Shown piece by piece: positions 44,601 to 55,759 of a stretch of 64,000 nt of DNA. Numbering within the stretch: the first letter of the stretch is position 1; each line of letters starts with the position of its first letter. Position numbers and translations under genes: made by a program. The DNA lies in the NCBI GenBank assembly GCA_017453255.1, contig JAFTKN010000028.1:18713-82712 (forward strand), read 5' to 3'. This DNA is from Clostridia bacterium (GTDB taxonomy: Bacteria; Bacillota; Clostridia; Oscillospirales; CAG-272). The notes below the pieces were generated by a model. It was not told the DNA's origin. It did not search any database and was given only the letters and a program-made list of their open reading frames with translations.

Positions 44601-45557
44601 GCTGATGGTACACCACTTGATATCGTTCTTAACCCACTCGGCGTTCCTTCACGTATGAATATCGGTCAGGTTCTTGAGGTGCATCTTGGTATTGCAGCTA
44701 AAAAGCTTGGCTGGAAGATTATGACACCTGTATTTGATGGTGCAAAGGAAAAAGATATCTTTGAGTGCTTAAAGATGGCAGGCTTGTGGAGAGATGTTCT
44801 TCCAAACGAAAATACAGATGGTAAGGATTTATTTGAAGAGGTTATCCGTGAGGATGGCAAGAAGGATATACAAAAGCTTGACAAGGAAACAAGAAACGAT
44901 CCTGAGGCTCTCAAGAAGCTTCTTGATGAAGGCAAGCTAAAGGTATGCGACGGAAAGTCAATCCTTTATGATGGACGTACAGGTGAGCCATTTGACAACC
45001 CTGTAACAGTAGGTATTATGTATTACCTCAAGCTCCACCACCTTGTTGATGATAAGATTCACGCACGTTCTATAGGTAAATATTCACTCGTTACACAACA
45101 GCCACTCGGTGGTAAAGCACAGTTTGGTGGTCAGCGTTTCGGAGAAATGGAAGTATGGGCGCTTGAGGCATATGGTGCAGCATACACACTTCAGGAAATC
45201 TTGACAGTTAAGAGTGACGATATTATTGGTAGAACAAAGGCATATGAGGCAATTGTTAAGGGTCAGAATATTCCAACTCCAGGCGTACCTGAATCCTTTA
45301 AGGTTCTTGTTAAGGAGCTTCAAGCACTTGCTCTTGATATAACAGTTCACGATAAGGAAGGAAACGAAATTAAGCTTTCTGACTTAGGTGATGAGGAGCT
45401 TACACCAATGAACATTGTTGCTCCTGCAGAGGATTCCGTTAATAAGGAAACTGAGGAAGAAAACGGCGAATATGAGGAAAATATCAACGACGATGATTAC
45501 AGTGAGGAATTAGACGTTGACGATATCGAGCCTAATTACGACGACTTTGACGTTTGA
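41673..45557 (+). CDS. rpoB: DNA-directed RNA polymerase subunit beta
   Basis: The 1294-aa RNA polymerase beta subunit, complete. The rifampicin-binding region is visible as [20 protein letters not shown] and [16 protein letters not shown], followed by [35 protein letters not shown] lies near the active site, and [20 protein letters not shown] is near the end. A long acidic tail (about 45 residues rich in Glu and Asp) closes the protein. The rifampicin pocket looks wild type as far as I can read it. TTGGAG precedes the ATG. The gene starts its own transcription unit; rplJ and rplL are not upstream. Confidence 0.98.
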   Translation: MVKEQKLGKNTRMNFAKISELCEMPNLIAVQKESYAWFLEKGIGEVLQDVSPITNHSGDLFIEFVSHTLDVDNPKYPVEECKVRGTDYAARLFVKVRLSNRLTGEVKEHDVFMGDFPLMTDNGTFVIHGKERVIVSQIMRSPGMYYDYSIDKVGTHVYKTQIIPYRGAWLEYETDSSNAFYVHVDKNRKMPITILIRALGVETEEDIKEMFGEKFMTPTLAKDECERLSNELGTTIQEEALKELYKRLRPGEPAIVESAKQLLHNYFFDGKRYDIYSVGRYKFNEKLAISKRILGLTLSRPVVSNMTGEIICEAGKVITKEDIELIESNCINEVYINTLDKDTGNPVELKIFGNGTVDPKYLLGENWREGLEDYGVSEKLHYENLKKIIEECGGDRDAIIEKIKYSTEELCPKHITPEDILASIAYLVGIDYGIGKKDDIDHLGNRRLRCVGELLQNQLRAGMFRMEKIITERMNTQDVEELSPKTLVNIKPIASAIREFFGSSPLSQFMDQNNPLAELTHKRRISALGPGGLSRDRAAFEVRDVHYTHYGRMCPVETPEGPNIGLISYLSTYAIIDKYGFIKAPYRKVVDGVVTDEVVYLTADEEDGHVIAQAYEELDENKRFVKNKIIVREKNEILETDSSRVSYMDVSPKMVVSVATAMIPFIENDDNARALMGSNMQKQAVPLLTTDSPIVGTGMEYKAAVDSGVVVLAKESGVVEKVDATTIVIKNERGLKDRYELIKFKRSNQETCINQSPIVVVGEQVEKGQVIADGPATANGEISLGKNALIGFMTWEGYNYEDAVLLNENLVRNDVYTSIHIEEKTIEARDTKLGPEEITREIHNVGEDALKNLDENGIIRIGTEVKAPDILVGKVTPKGETELTAEDRLLRAIFAEKSRDVRDTSLRVKNGENGIVVDVKVFSRENGDELAPGVHKVVKVYIAQKRKISVGDKMAGRHGNKGVVSRILPPEDMPFLADGTPLDIVLNPLGVPSRMNIGQVLEVHLGIAAKKLGWKIMTPVFDGAKEKDIFECLKMAGLWRDVLPNENTDGKDLFEEVIREDGKKDIQKLDKETRNDPEALKKLLDEGKLKVCDGKSILYDGRTGEPFDNPVTVGIMYYLKLHHLVDDKIHARSIGKYSLVTQQPLGGKAQFGGQRFGEMEVWALEAYGAAYTLQEILTVKSDDIIGRTKAYEAIVKGQNIPTPGVPESFKVLVKELQALALDITVHDKEGNEIKLSDLGDEELTPMNIVAPAEDSVNKETEEENGEYEENINDDDYSEELDVDDIEPNYDDFDV

Positions 45558-45593
45558 AACAAACCTAAAAATATATAAAGAAGGATAATGCTG

Positions 45594-48500
45594 ATGGAAC
45601 ATACATTTGATTCTATAAAAATAGGTCTTGCATCTCCAGAAAAAATACTTAGTTGGTCATCAGGTGAGGTTACAAAGCCTGAAACAATCAACTATCGTAC
45701 ACAAAAACCGGAGAAGGATGGACTTTTCTGCGAGAAGATTTTTGGTCCAACAAAGGACTGGGAATGCTCCTGTGGAAAATATAAGCGCTCACGTCATAAG
45801 GGTCACAAGTGTGAGGTTTGTGGCGTAACTGTTACAACTAAGAAGGTTCGTCGTGAGAGAATGGGACATATCAAGCTTGCTTGTCCTGTATCACACATTT
45901 GGTACTTCAAATCATCAAGAATAAGCTATATTCTTGACATCCCTCAAAAGGCACTTGAAAGCGTTCTTTATTTCACACAAAGAATAGTAGTTGATCCAAA
46001 AGAGACACCACTTGTAAAATGCCAACTTCTTACAGAGAGTGAGTATGATGCTTACTACGAAAAGTATGGTGACAGATTTGTTGCTAAAACAGGTGCAGAG
46101 GCTATTAAGGATCTTCTTGCAGAAATTGATTTAGAAAAGCTTTCCGAGGAACTTAAGGATCAGCTTCGTAAGTCCTCTGGTCAAAAGAAAATGCGTATAA
46201 TTAAAAGGCTTGAAATTGTTGAGGCCTTTAGAAAGTCTGAAAACAAGCCAGAGTGGATGATGCTTGAGGTTTTACCTGTATTACCACCTGACATCAGACC
46301 AATGGTACCACTTGATGGTGGTAGATACGCAACCTCTGACCTAAACGAGCTTTACAGAAGAGTAATTAACAGAAATAATCGTCTTAACAACCTTGTTGCA
46401 AGACATTCACCAGAGCTTATCGTTAAAAACGAAAAGAGAATGCTTCAAGAGGCTGTTGACGCATTAATTGACAATAGCAAAAAGGCAAAGCCAGTTACAG
46501 GTCCTAACTCAAGAGCATTGAAGTCACTTTCTGAAATGCTTAGCGGTAAGCAGGGACGCTTTAGACAAAACCTCTTGGGTAAACGTGTTGACTACTCAGG
46601 ACGTAGTGTTATCGTAGTTGGTCCTAACCTAAAAATTTATCAATGTGGTCTTCCTAAGGAAATGGCTCTTGAACTATTCAAGCCATTCGTAATTAAGCGT
46701 CTTGTAGAAACAGGCAAGGCTCTTAATATTAAGGAAGCTAAGAGAAATGTAGAAAAGGCAGTAGATGATGTTTGGGACGCACTTGAAAACGTAATTAAGG
46801 AGCATCCAGTTCTTCTTAACCGTGCACCAACACTTCACCGTTTGTCAATTCAAGCATTTGAGCCTGTTCTCGTAGAGGGTAGAGCAATTAGACTTCACCC
46901 ACTTGTATGTAAGGCGTTCAATGCTGACTTTGACGGAGACCAGATGCCAGTTCACGTTCCTCTATCAAATGAGGCTCAGGCAGAGGCAAGATTCCTTATG
47001 CTTTCTGCAAACAACCTACTTAAGCCTGTTGATGGTAAGGCTATTGCTGTACCTTCACAGGATATGGTATTGGGCTCATTCTATCTCACACTTGATAAGG
47101 CTGGAGAAAAGGGCGAGGGCAATGTATATCGTAACTTTGATGAGGCTATGATGGCATATGCTAACAAGGACCTTGAAATCCATGCTCCAATTAGAGTAAG
47201 GGTAGAGAAAATAGTAAATGGTGAAAAGAAATCCAAGATAATTAACGCAACTCTTGGAAGACTTATATTCAACGAATTTATTCCACAGGATTTGGGCTAT
47301 GTAGATAGAGAAAAGGATCCATTTGGACTTGAAATCGATTTTGTAGCAGGAAGCAAACAGCTTTCACAAATCGTTGACCGTACTATTAAGACTCATGGCT
47401 TTACTAAGGCAGCAGAGGTGCTTGACCATATTAAGGAAATGGGTTATAAGTACTCAACAAAGGCAGCTATTTCAATTTCAGTTGCCGACATGACAATTCC
47501 TGAGCTTAAATACGATATTGTTAAGGGAGCAGAAGCTAAGGTTGACGAAATTTCTGCACACTTTAATGAGGGTGAGCTTTCTGACGAGGAAAGATACAAC
47601 TGTGTTATTGACATTTGGAATAAGGCAACAAATGACGTAGTTTCTGAAATCCAAAAGAGCTTTAACAGATATAACCCAATCAAGATGATGTCTGACTCTG
47701 GTGCCCGTGGTAGCATGACTCAGATGCGTCAGCTTGCTGGTATGCGTGGACTTATGTTCTCTGCAACTGGTAAGACAATGGAAATTCCAATTAAATCAAA
47801 CTTCCGTGAAGGACTTACAATACTTGAGTACTTTATTGCTGCTCGTTCTGCTCGTAAGTCACTTTCCGATACAGCTCTTAAGACAGCTGACTCTGGATAC
47901 TTAACAAGAAGACTTGTTGACGTTTCTCACGAGGTTATTATTAGGGAAGAGGACTGTGGAACTCGTGAATATATGGTAATGAGTGACATTAAGGACGGCA
48001 ACGAAATAGTTGAATCTATCAAGGATAGAATTCTCGGTAGATATACTGTTGAGGATGTAGTTGATCCTGCAACAGGCGAGGTTATTGTTAAGGAAAATGA
48101 AATGATTCTTGCTAAGGATGTTGATAAAATCATCAATGCAGGAATTACAGAGGTTAAGGTACGTTCTGTTCTTCGTTGTAAGACAAAGCGTGGAGTATGT
48201 GCACATTGTTATGGTATGGACCTTGCAAGCTCTAAGCAGGTTAATATCGGTGAGGCTGTTGGTGTTATTGCTGCTCAGTCTATCGGTGAGCCTGGTACAC
48301 AGCTTACAATGAGAACATTCCATACTGGTGGTGTTGCTTCTGCTAACATTACACAAGGTCTTCCAAGAGTTGAAGAGCTATTTGAGGCAAGAAAGCCAAA
48401 GAAGCCAGCGATTGCTTGTGAGGCTACTGGTTTTGTTAAAATTGAGCTTGAGGGCAAGATTAACAAGATCAGCATTACAGACGAGGAAACAGGAGCATCT

Positions 48501-49109
48501 TACTCATACGACGTACCATTTGGTACAACTATGATAGTTGCAGATGGCGACCATGTAGAAAAGGGTCAAGCATTGACCGAGGGTTATATGGCACCTGCTG
48601 ATATTCTCAAAATCAATGGTATTGAAGCGGTTTATGACTATATTGTACGTGAGGTACAAAAGGTTTACCGTTCACAAAACGTTGAGGTTGATGATAAGCA
48701 CGTTGAGGTTATCACACGTCAAATGACAAGAAAGGTTAGAGTAGAGGATCCAGGCGATACAGAGCTTATTGAGGGTGTAACTACTAATATTGCAGAAATT
48801 CTTGAAGAAAACGAAAAGGTTCAGGCAAGAATTGATGCTGGAGAGATTGACTTGCGTCTTGCAACATATTCACCAATCCTTCTTGGTATTACAAAGGCTG
48901 CTTCCTCAACAGAATCATTCTTGTCAGCTGCATCATTCCAGGAAACAACAAGAGCTCTTACTGATGCTGCAATTCGCGGTAAGAAAGACCACTTGCTTGG
49001 ACTTAAGGAAAATGTTATTATTGGTAAGCTAATCCCAGCTGGTACTGGACTTAGCCTATACAATCAAGTTGGCGTAAAGAAAAACGATTCAACAGCTATA
49101 AATGAATAA
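45594..49109 (+). CDS. rpoC: DNA-directed RNA polymerase subunit beta'
   Basis: The 1171-aa RNA polymerase beta' subunit, complete. The N-terminal zinc site [20 protein letters not shown] and the catalytic NADFDGDQM (with [20 protein letters not shown] around it) are intact. The bridge/trigger helix region [19 protein letters not shown] and the second zinc site, [13 protein letters not shown], are also intact. The ATG at 45594 has AAGG nine bases upstream; an ATG two codons earlier is too close to that site. It follows rpoB by 36 bp in the same operon. A strong terminator follows, so rpsL and rpsG are not downstream here. Confidence 0.98.
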   Translation: MEHTFDSIKIGLASPEKILSWSSGEVTKPETINYRTQKPEKDGLFCEKIFGPTKDWECSCGKYKRSRHKGHKCEVCGVTVTTKKVRRERMGHIKLACPVSHIWYFKSSRISYILDIPQKALESVLYFTQRIVVDPKETPLVKCQLLTESEYDAYYEKYGDRFVAKTGAEAIKDLLAEIDLEKLSEELKDQLRKSSGQKKMRIIKRLEIVEAFRKSENKPEWMMLEVLPVLPPDIRPMVPLDGGRYATSDLNELYRRVINRNNRLNNLVARHSPELIVKNEKRMLQEAVDALIDNSKKAKPVTGPNSRALKSLSEMLSGKQGRFRQNLLGKRVDYSGRSVIVVGPNLKIYQCGLPKEMALELFKPFVIKRLVETGKALNIKEAKRNVEKAVDDVWDALENVIKEHPVLLNRAPTLHRLSIQAFEPVLVEGRAIRLHPLVCKAFNADFDGDQMPVHVPLSNEAQAEARFLMLSANNLLKPVDGKAIAVPSQDMVLGSFYLTLDKAGEKGEGNVYRNFDEAMMAYANKDLEIHAPIRVRVEKIVNGEKKSKIINATLGRLIFNEFIPQDLGYVDREKDPFGLEIDFVAGSKQLSQIVDRTIKTHGFTKAAEVLDHIKEMGYKYSTKAAISISVADMTIPELKYDIVKGAEAKVDEISAHFNEGELSDEERYNCVIDIWNKATNDVVSEIQKSFNRYNPIKMMSDSGARGSMTQMRQLAGMRGLMFSATGKTMEIPIKSNFREGLTILEYFIAARSARKSLSDTALKTADSGYLTRRLVDVSHEVIIREEDCGTREYMVMSDIKDGNEIVESIKDRILGRYTVEDVVDPATGEVIVKENEMILAKDVDKIINAGITEVKVRSVLRCKTKRGVCAHCYGMDLASSKQVNIGEAVGVIAAQSIGEPGTQLTMRTFHTGGVASANITQGLPRVEELFEARKPKKPAIACEATGFVKIELEGKINKISITDEETGASYSYDVPFGTTMIVADGDHVEKGQALTEGYMAPADILKINGIEAVYDYIVREVQKVYRSQNVEVDDKHVEVITRQMTRKVRVEDPGDTELIEGVTTNIAEILEENEKVQARIDAGEIDLRLATYSPILLGITKAASSTESFLSAASFQETTRALTDAAIRGKKDHLLGLKENVIIGKLIPAGTGLSLYNQVGVKKNDSTAINE

Positions 49110-49116
49110 TAAAAAG

Positions 49117-49144
49117 GGAACAGGCTTAAAAGCCTGTTCCTTTT
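49117..49144 (+). terminator. Terminator of rpoBC
   Basis: A 10-bp stem (GGAACAGGCT with AGCCTGTTCC, TAAA loop) followed by TTTT. Confidence 0.9.
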
Positions 49145-49167
49145 AATATGTAGATAGATATCAAAAA

Positions 49168-49195
49168 TAAAATCCCCCAAAAAGGGGGATTTTTG
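49168..49195 (-). terminator. Terminator of the CotH/LRR protein gene
   Basis: The stem AAATCCCCC with GGGGGATTT and T-rich sequence on the minus strand, just after the stop codon. Confidence 0.85.
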
Positions 49196-49198
49196 TGT

Positions 49199-52100
49199 TT
49201 ATTTAGATGGTGGAAGCTCTTTTCCTAAATAAGCCTCATACATCCATTCGTGACGGGTCTGGAGCCATGTTCTCAAATAACTAATAGCTTCAGCGTAGCT
49301 GTTTTCAATATGGGACATACTTGAATAAACTTGGGCAATTGTAAACTTTCTATAGTTTCTAATACGAGCAGCAGTAAATGCCTCGTTATCGTTATGAATA
49401 TCTATCTTGTTTTCAATAACCTCACGCTTGCTAATAAACTTATCCTCATACATTAAACGCATTTCATCTGTATAATCCAAAATTACATCTTGGATAGCAT
49501 CGTAGAATTCTGGTGAATATTGAATTAAGTATGGGAACCATATGTTTTTGTTGCCCCAGCGACAGTCTGCCCAGTAACCAGTTGCACTATTATCTTCAAT
49601 TCCTTCAAGTGAATCAGCATAGCTACCCAAGTTTCTATAAGCAGAGTGAGAACTATTGTCACCACCTTGGTCGCCTACATTACCCATACCAAGGTCAAAG
49701 TCCCAAACTGGACCACCGTGAAGCTTTCCGTCCTTGATATAGAAACGAGTAGAGTCGTAGCACATATCAACCTCTTTGAGGTATTCGTGAATTACATAAT
49801 ACTTAGCAACAGAATCAATATCAACATATTGGTTAATTAAATCCCAATCACCACTCTTAATAGCGAAATCTATCATATTGAATGAAACATACATGTTAGA
49901 GTATGAATCGCCAGAAAGGTCTGCTGTATCCTCAATCAAACAGTTAATGTTGAAAATTGGGGACTTGAGATAGAATTCACCATCACTCTTATTTTCAAGC
50001 TCAAATAAGTAGTCATTTTCCTCATCAATATCAATTCTATCCTCGCCTATATCCATAGGTGTGGTAAGCATATAAAGACCATCATATCTGCCGTTATAAT
50101 ATACCTCAACAAATTGGTAGCTTGGAGCAAATTGAATATCAATAGCCTGTGAAAACTCTATTGCTAATGCGTTTCTCATAAGTGTTTGGTCAAATAGGTT
50201 AGCAAGTAGGCAGTATTTCTTTCCTGCACCCATTCCAAACAAATCAACCTTAGAAGAGAACTTGATGTTATATGGATACTTTTCGGCTTTTGCGGTAGAG
50301 TTACCTCTAATCTTCATTGTGGCATCGTATTCGATCGCCTCAACGCAGGAATTTCCGTTTTCATCAAGATAAGAGATGAAAATTCTTGCTTCAGTATAAT
50401 CTCTGTTAAGGTCGCCGATTTTTTCTATAAATACTACAGGAACATCAGTTACGTTATATGTAATATTAGCAAGAGCATTGCTTAAAAGATTAGCGTTATA
50501 GTCAACAGCCTCTTGAGTTAAGTTAAGATCCTTGCTTTCCAAAATTGGTCTAATAAGAGCAACAGTTGATGGAGCATAGTAGGTTTCGTAATATTTAGAA
50601 ACCTGACCGATGAGTGAATTTAAAACAGAGTAGTCAACCTTGTTGCTTTCAAAATAACCACATCTCTTACAGGTACTATATTCATAGCCCTGCTTTTCTG
50701 AAATTGTGTACCATTCATGGTCGTGCTCAATTAAAGGCTTCCTTGTTGTTTTTTCTGTTTCGCAAACGGTACATTTTTCAATTCGGACACCTTCAATTGT
50801 ACAGCTTGAAGCAATGTCAGAAATTACCTCAAAGGAGCAGCTTTCCCTATCAACAACAGCTTTTCTTATAAGTGAGCCACAATCATTACAATAGAAGAAT
50901 GAAAGACCATTGGTTTTACAGCTTGCTTCAGAAATTGTAACTTCGCTAAATCCCTTATGTGATGTGCATTTTTCTACATCAACAAATCCCTCATAATTAT
51001 CTATATAGGTTTCGTTGCAAATATAGCAGAAGTGCTTAGTATATCCAGGTGTATTGCTTGTAGCCATAACAACCTGTGAAATTGTTTTATGTCCAGAGCA
51101 AACCTGTGATGTTTCTTTAATTTGATTGTTACATCTTAAGCAGTCAATAATAATATATTCGTCTGTATCGCAGGAAAGCTCTGAGGACTCGATAATCATA
51201 CCTGAGTGACCAAGCTCCTTTTCAAAGGCAATACGTCCACAAACGATACATTCCTTGTATCCGTATTCGGTACATGTAGCAGCCTTATCATTATAGCCAT
51301 AATAGTGAGAAACACATTGATAATCGCTTGCAGAAATAAAGTTGTTTACGTAATCTGGCTTTGTTACAGTTGGATTTTTAGCAATAACAGTAACATTTGG
51401 ATTAGCATCTCTAAAGGAGTCAATGCCTATAGATGCAACGTTATTACCTAAAACAACCCATTCAAGCGCCTTACATCCCTTAAATAAGTCAACACTTATA
51501 GAGAAAACACTATCAGGAATATATGCACATGTCAATGAAGATTCCTTAAATGCTTCTGGAGAAATAACTGAAACATTTTTACCAATAATAATTGTTTCAA
51601 GGTTTTTAGCACTAGCAAAAGCGCCCTTACCAATTGTTGCTACATTATCTGAAATTGTGTAGGTCTTATCCTTTTTATCAGTAGGATAAAGAAGTAATGT
51701 AGCACCATTATCCTCTTTTGAGAAAATAACACCATCAATGGTTATGTATTTTTCATTGTTTTCTTTAACCTCAAAGGATTGAATACCAGAACAGCCAGTG
51801 AAGAATGCAAGGTCAAAATCAACGTTAGGCATTACAAAGCCCTTTATTCTTTCACAGTTATAGAAAACATTTACACCAAGCGTTGTAGCACTTGAAATAT
51901 CAAAATTCTGATCAAGGGATTTGCATTGATAAAATACTCTATCACCAATAGATTTAACGGAATCAGTCAATTTAATTTCATAAAGAGCATGACAGTTGTA
52001 GAAGCATTCTGTTTTAAAATTTTCAATTTTATCAATGTTTATTGTTCTTAAAGCAGTACAGCTTTTAAATGTATAGCTTTCAAGTGTGGTTATTCCATCA

Positions 52101-52555
52101 GGCAAAACAACGCTTGTAATACCCTTACAGTTTTCAAAAGCAGAGTATCCGATTGATGTAACAGTTGAAGGAATTACAACCTCACCGTAAATTTGTGTAC
52201 CCTTGAATGCGTTTTCACCAATTTTTGTAATTCCCTCAGGAATTGTAAGAGGGCCAAAAATCTGTGTTTTTCCATTAAAAGCACCGGATTTGATTTCCGT
52301 TACAGGATACTCAACGCCATCCTTTGTAACAACTGATGGAATATCAACAGAGCGAGTGTAGTCGCCTGTAATTGTGGCACCTTTAATTGTTGCAGTTTTA
52401 GTACCATCTTTTGCTGTTACTATATCAAAGCTCCAAGTAACTGTAACCTCTGAGTTTGATGTATCAGCTGAAAATATAGTAAAGCACGTAATAGACGTAA
52501 CTAAAATAAGCAAAAAGGCAACAAAAATAGTAATTTTGCCAATATGTTTCTTCAT
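49199..52555 (-). CDS. Secreted protein with BspA-type LRRs, Cys modules and a CotH kinase domain
   Basis: A 1118-aa exported protein. Residues 1-30 are a signal peptide. About residues 60-400 are BspA/LRR_5 leucine-rich repeats (for example VVIPSTVTSIGYSAFENCKG), seen on surface proteins of gut bacteria. About 415-650 hold several Cys-pair modules of the type CTEYGYKECIVCG and SSCTIEGVRIEKCTVCE, also found in the secreted proteins at 14.7 and 35.8 kb. About 710-1080 are a CotH-type atypical kinase domain: DATMKIRGNSTAKAEKYPYN, LLANLFDQTLMRNALA and GGPVWDFDLGMGN. CotH kinases of spore formers phosphorylate coat proteins; secreted forms like this one are less understood. No wall anchor is visible. 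AAGGAG precedes the ATG. Confidence 0.9.
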   Translation of the reverse strand: MKKHIGKITIFVAFLLILVTSITCFTIFSADTSNSEVTVTWSFDIVTAKDGTKTATIKGATITGDYTRSVDIPSVVTKDGVEYPVTEIKSGAFNGKTQIFGPLTIPEGITKIGENAFKGTQIYGEVVIPSTVTSIGYSAFENCKGITSVVLPDGITTLESYTFKSCTALRTINIDKIENFKTECFYNCHALYEIKLTDSVKSIGDRVFYQCKSLDQNFDISSATTLGVNVFYNCERIKGFVMPNVDFDLAFFTGCSGIQSFEVKENNEKYITIDGVIFSKEDNGATLLLYPTDKKDKTYTISDNVATIGKGAFASAKNLETIIIGKNVSVISPEAFKESSLTCAYIPDSVFSISVDLFKGCKALEWVVLGNNVASIGIDSFRDANPNVTVIAKNPTVTKPDYVNNFISASDYQCVSHYYGYNDKAATCTEYGYKECIVCGRIAFEKELGHSGMIIESSELSCDTDEYIIIDCLRCNNQIKETSQVCSGHKTISQVVMATSNTPGYTKHFCYICNETYIDNYEGFVDVEKCTSHKGFSEVTISEASCKTNGLSFFYCNDCGSLIRKAVVDRESCSFEVISDIASSCTIEGVRIEKCTVCETEKTTRKPLIEHDHEWYTISEKQGYEYSTCKRCGYFESNKVDYSVLNSLIGQVSKYYETYYAPSTVALIRPILESKDLNLTQEAVDYNANLLSNALANITYNVTDVPVVFIEKIGDLNRDYTEARIFISYLDENGNSCVEAIEYDATMKIRGNSTAKAEKYPYNIKFSSKVDLFGMGAGKKYCLLANLFDQTLMRNALAIEFSQAIDIQFAPSYQFVEVYYNGRYDGLYMLTTPMDIGEDRIDIDEENDYLFELENKSDGEFYLKSPIFNINCLIEDTADLSGDSYSNMYVSFNMIDFAIKSGDWDLINQYVDIDSVAKYYVIHEYLKEVDMCYDSTRFYIKDGKLHGGPVWDFDLGMGNVGDQGGDNSSHSAYRNLGSYADSLEGIEDNSATGYWADCRWGNKNIWFPYLIQYSPEFYDAIQDVILDYTDEMRLMYEDKFISKREVIENKIDIHNDNEAFTAARIRNYRKFTIAQVYSSMSHIENSYAEAISYLRTWLQTRHEWMYEAYLGKELPPSK

Positions 52556-52655
52556 AAATGACTCCTTTTAGGTAGATTTGCACATATTTATTCTAACATA
52601 TAATTATTAATATGTCAATATTTATAAATAATTAAAAATATAAATATTAAAGTAC

Positions 52656-52684
52656 TTGCAAAAACAGACCTACTGTGTTATACT
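52656..52684 (+). promoter_or_regulatory. Sigma-A promoter of asnA
   Basis: TTGCAA and TATACT are separated by 17 bp, 35 bp before asnA. Confidence 0.7.
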
Positions 52685-52719
52685 TTAACATAATGTACTA
52701 AAATTTAGGAGGGAATGTT

Positions 52720-53721
52720 ATGGCACTTTATATACCAGAGGGATATAAGTCCTTGCTTGATATCAGGCAAACAGAGGTTGCTATTAAAAAGGTTAAGGAC
52801 TTTTTTGAAAGAGATTTAGCAATTGGACTTAATTTAACGAGAGTTTCGGCACCGCTTTTTGTATCACCAGAAAGTGGTCTTAACGATAACCTAAATGGTA
52901 CCGAAAGACCAGTTAGCTTTGATACAGCTGATAAGCAGGAGCTTGAAATTGTTCATTCACTTGCTAAATGGAAAAGAGTAGCACTTAAAAATTATGGATT
53001 TAGGCTTGGTGAAGGCTTATATACTGATATGACTGCTATTCGTAGAGATGAAGAAACTGATAATATTCACTCAATGTATGTTGACCAATGGGACTGGGAG
53101 AGAATTATTTCCAAGGAGCAAAGAACAGAGGAGTTTTTGAAGAAAACAGTTAAAATCATCTATAACACCTTAAAGCATACAGAAAATTATATTGCTTATG
53201 AATATGATTTTATAGGAAATCAGCTACCAGAATCAATTACCTTTATTACCTCTCAACAGCTTGAGGATAAATATCCAAATTTAACCTCAAAGGAAAGAGA
53301 AAAGGCAGTAGCTAAGGAATATGGTGCTGTGTTTATAATGAAAATTGGTGGAAAGCTTAAATCAGGAGAAATTCATGATGGAAGAGCGCCTGACTATGAC
53401 GATTGGGAGCTGAATGGTGATATAATAGTTTATTATCCCGTTCTTGATATAGCCTTAGAGCTTTCCTCTATGGGTATTCGTGTTGACGAAAAATCTCTTG
53501 AAAAACAGCTTAAGGAAAGAGGCTGTGAGGATAGACGGGAGCTTGAGTATCATAAAGCTCTGCTTAATGGTGAACTTCCATATACAATCGGTGGAGGCAT
53601 TGGACAATCAAGAATGTGTATGTATTTTCTAAGGAAAGCCCATATAGGTGAGGTGCAATCATCCTTCTGGGGAGAGAAAGCATATAACGAATGTATTAAA
53701 AAAGGAGTTCATCTCCTATAA
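52720..53721 (+). CDS. asnA: Aspartate-ammonia ligase (asparagine synthetase A)
   Basis: A 333-aa enzyme that makes asparagine from aspartate, ammonia and ATP; it is related to class II aspartyl-tRNA synthetases. [38 protein letters not shown] and [19 protein letters not shown] are characteristic and the length is typical. TTAGGAGGG precedes the ATG. It overlaps the permease gene by one base (TAATG), so the two are coupled. Confidence 0.96.
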   Translation: MALYIPEGYKSLLDIRQTEVAIKKVKDFFERDLAIGLNLTRVSAPLFVSPESGLNDNLNGTERPVSFDTADKQELEIVHSLAKWKRVALKNYGFRLGEGLYTDMTAIRRDEETDNIHSMYVDQWDWERIISKEQRTEEFLKKTVKIIYNTLKHTENYIAYEYDFIGNQLPESITFITSQQLEDKYPNLTSKEREKAVAKEYGAVFIMKIGGKLKSGEIHDGRAPDYDDWELNGDIIVYYPVLDIALELSSMGIRVDEKSLEKQLKERGCEDRRELEYHKALLNGELPYTIGGGIGQSRMCMYFLRKAHIGEVQSSFWGEKAYNECIKKGVHLL

Positions 53722-54623
53722 TGCAATACCTTTGGATTCCTTTGATACTGTTCTATGGTGTAGCAAAGGGAATCAGGGAAGCATTAAAGAAAAAGTCAAT
53801 GCAAACCTGTAGCGTAATTGAGGTGTTGTTTTTCTACACCTTTTTTGCGTTTCTGCTTACTATTCCGTTTTCTATAGGGCAAAATATATTTGGTGTAAGT
53901 CTTAAGTATCATTTAGCCATTTTATTAAAAGCTTTTATGATATTTGTAGGTTGGATATGCGCCTTGAATGCAATGAAAAAATTGCCACTTAGTGTATATT
54001 GCATACTCGATATGAGTAGAATGCTTTTTAGTGTTTTGCTAAGCATCATTCTTTTAGGGGAGGCAATGGGGGTATTCAAGGGCGTCGGCTTTGGTCTTGT
54101 GCTTATTGGTATTTTACTTGTAAACCTAAAAAAAGAAAGAAATTCAAATGAAAAAATAAAGCTTAAAGCTATATTCTTAGTTGTTATTTCCTGTATTTTA
54201 AATGCGCTATCTGCGATAATAGATAAGCTTACATTATCCTCTGACCCTGATAGATGGTTATTCGGAAGTGAGCTTTTATCAGATGGTCAAATGCAATTCT
54301 GGTATATGCTTTACCTTACATCGCTATACGGAATTTATATGCTGATAAGAGTTTTATTCGCTAAGGAGAGGGTAAATGTAAAAAAGTGTCTAACCTGTCC
54401 TTGGATATATCTGCTTAGCATATTGTTTATGGTTGCAGACAGAGCAATGTTTATAGCAAACAGTAGCGAATATAGTACAGTAGGTGCAATGACGGTATTA
54501 CAGCAAATTTCAGTAGTTGTTACAATAATTTTAGGAAAGCTTATTTACAAGGAAAAGAATATAACATATAGACTGATGTGTGCAGGGCTGATAATTATAG
54601 GAATAGTAATTTCTGTAATTTAA
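53721..54623 (+). CDS. EamA-family (drug/metabolite) permease
   Basis: A 300-aa membrane protein with about ten hydrophobic spans in two halves, typical of the EamA/DMT superfamily. ILLGEAMGVFKGVGFGLVLI marks the end of the first half and LLSILFMVADRAMFIAN the start of the last part. A linker of charged residues (KKERNSNEKIK) joins the halves. It begins at the asnA stop codon in a TAATG junction, with AGGAG inside the end of asnA. The coupling hints at export of an amino acid or a related metabolite, but the substrate is unknown. Confidence 0.85.
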   Translation: MQYLWIPLILFYGVAKGIREALKKKSMQTCSVIEVLFFYTFFAFLLTIPFSIGQNIFGVSLKYHLAILLKAFMIFVGWICALNAMKKLPLSVYCILDMSRMLFSVLLSIILLGEAMGVFKGVGFGLVLIGILLVNLKKERNSNEKIKLKAIFLVVISCILNALSAIIDKLTLSSDPDRWLFGSELLSDGQMQFWYMLYLTSLYGIYMLIRVLFAKERVNVKKCLTCPWIYLLSILFMVADRAMFIANSSEYSTVGAMTVLQQISVVVTIILGKLIYKEKNITYRLMCAGLIIIGIVISVI

Positions 54624-54626
54624 CTC

Positions 54627-54655
54627 TTGACAAAATAAGAATATTATAGTATAAT
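54627..54655 (+). promoter_or_regulatory. Full-consensus sigma-A promoter of tRNA-Leu
   Basis: TTGACA and TATAAT are separated by 17 bp, starting 3 bp after the permease stop codon. Confidence 0.9.
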
Positions 54656-54686
54656 ATGTTCGTTGCGAAAAACAACGGACATAAAT

Positions 54687-54770
54687 GCGGGTGTGGCGGA
54701 ATTGGCAGACGCGCTAGACTTAGGATCTAGTGCCAAAAGCATGCAGGTTCGACCCCTGTCACCCGCACCA
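54687..54770 (+). tRNA. tRNA-Leu (UAG), CCA encoded
   Basis: An 84-nt tRNA with a long variable arm. The acceptor GCGGGTG/CACCCGC is perfect. The anticodon arm CTAGA-CTTAGGA-TCTAG gives anticodon UAG. The T arm GGTTCGACCCC is present and CCA is encoded. Confidence 0.96.
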
Positions 54771-54800
54771 AAAAACGACAAGCTCAGGCTTGTCGTTTTT
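54771..54800. terminator. Bidirectional terminator
   Basis: The stem ACGACAAGC with GCTTGTCGT, TCAG loop, flanked by A- and T-runs, between tRNA-Leu and the converging dehydrogenase gene. Confidence 0.92.
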
Positions 54801-54804
54801 TATG

Positions 54805-55752
54805 TTATTTGATTAAATTTTGCTCCCTACCATTTAGGAAAGCATCAATGTTTGATACAACGGTATTAAAGCACCTCGTTCTTGATTCAAATGAGCCCCA
54901 AGCCATATGAGGAGTTAAAATTACGTTTTCCTTATTTAAAATTTTATTAAAAGGGTGACTTTTTGGTAGTGGCTCAACTGTAAATACATCGCAACCAATA
55001 CCACCAATCTTGTTTTCTAATATAGCATTAGTGACCTCCTCCTCGTTCCAAACCCCACCACGTGCTACGTTAATTATAATAGCATTTTTCTTCATTAAAT
55101 TAAGCTCATTTTTGCTAATTAAATTCTTTGTTTTGTCGGTAAGAGGGCAGTGAATCGAAATAATGTCCGATTGCTTTAATAAGGCTTCCAAATCCACGCA
55201 GTTGTAATTTTTATCAGGCGTTTGCTTGTTTACAATCACGTTACAGCCAAATGCCTCTGCAATTTTACCAACAGCCCTTCCAATATTACCAAAGCCAATA
55301 ATACCCCAGGTAAGACCATCAAGCTCGTGGTAAACAGGAGTTAGCTTATTTGCACTGTCACTTTCCTGATACATGCCCTTGTGAACAAAATTACGATATT
55401 CATTTAGGTGAGTTATAAGTGAGCAAGCCATTGAAACAGTAACCTGTGCAACACAGCTTGTAGAGTAGGCAGGAGTGTTAGCAACCTTAATTCCTAATCT
55501 GTTACAGCACTCAATATCTATGTTGTCATAGCCTGTTGCAGTTTCGCAAATCAACTTAAGATTTTTTGCGTTTTTAACCACGTCCTCGGTCATTTTTACC
55601 TTGTTGACAATTACAATGTCAGCATCCTTCACTCTTTCTTTGGCATCCTCTTGACTTGTAACAGGGTATTTAATCACATTACCATATTTATAAACAGAAG
55701 AAAGGTCTAAATCCTCACCTAAGGTTTTATAATCTAAAATTACAATATTCAT
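54805..55752 (-). CDS. D-2-hydroxyacid dehydrogenase (hydroxypyruvate reductase-like)
   Basis: A 315-aa NAD-dependent dehydrogenase. The nucleotide site is GIIGFGNIGRAVGKIA (about residues 150-165). The catalytic set is visible as the Arg in NVARGG, the Glu in CDVFTVEPLP and the His in LTPHMAWGS. The overall pattern fits glycerate dehydrogenase/hydroxypyruvate reductase better than PGDH, as it lacks the ACT domain. The true substrate needs assay. It follows the metallopeptidase gene by 7 bp as the second gene of a pair. Confidence 0.9.
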   Translation of the reverse strand: MNIVILDYKTLGEDLDLSSVYKYGNVIKYPVTSQEDAKERVKDADIVIVNKVKMTEDVVKNAKNLKLICETATGYDNIDIECCNRLGIKVANTPAYSTSCVAQVTVSMACSLITHLNEYRNFVHKGMYQESDSANKLTPVYHELDGLTWGIIGFGNIGRAVGKIAEAFGCNVIVNKQTPDKNYNCVDLEALLKQSDIISIHCPLTDKTKNLISKNELNLMKKNAIIINVARGGVWNEEEVTNAILENKIGGIGCDVFTVEPLPKSHPFNKILNKENVILTPHMAWGSFESRTRCFNTVVSNIDAFLNGREQNLIK

Positions 55753-55759
55753 ATATACC

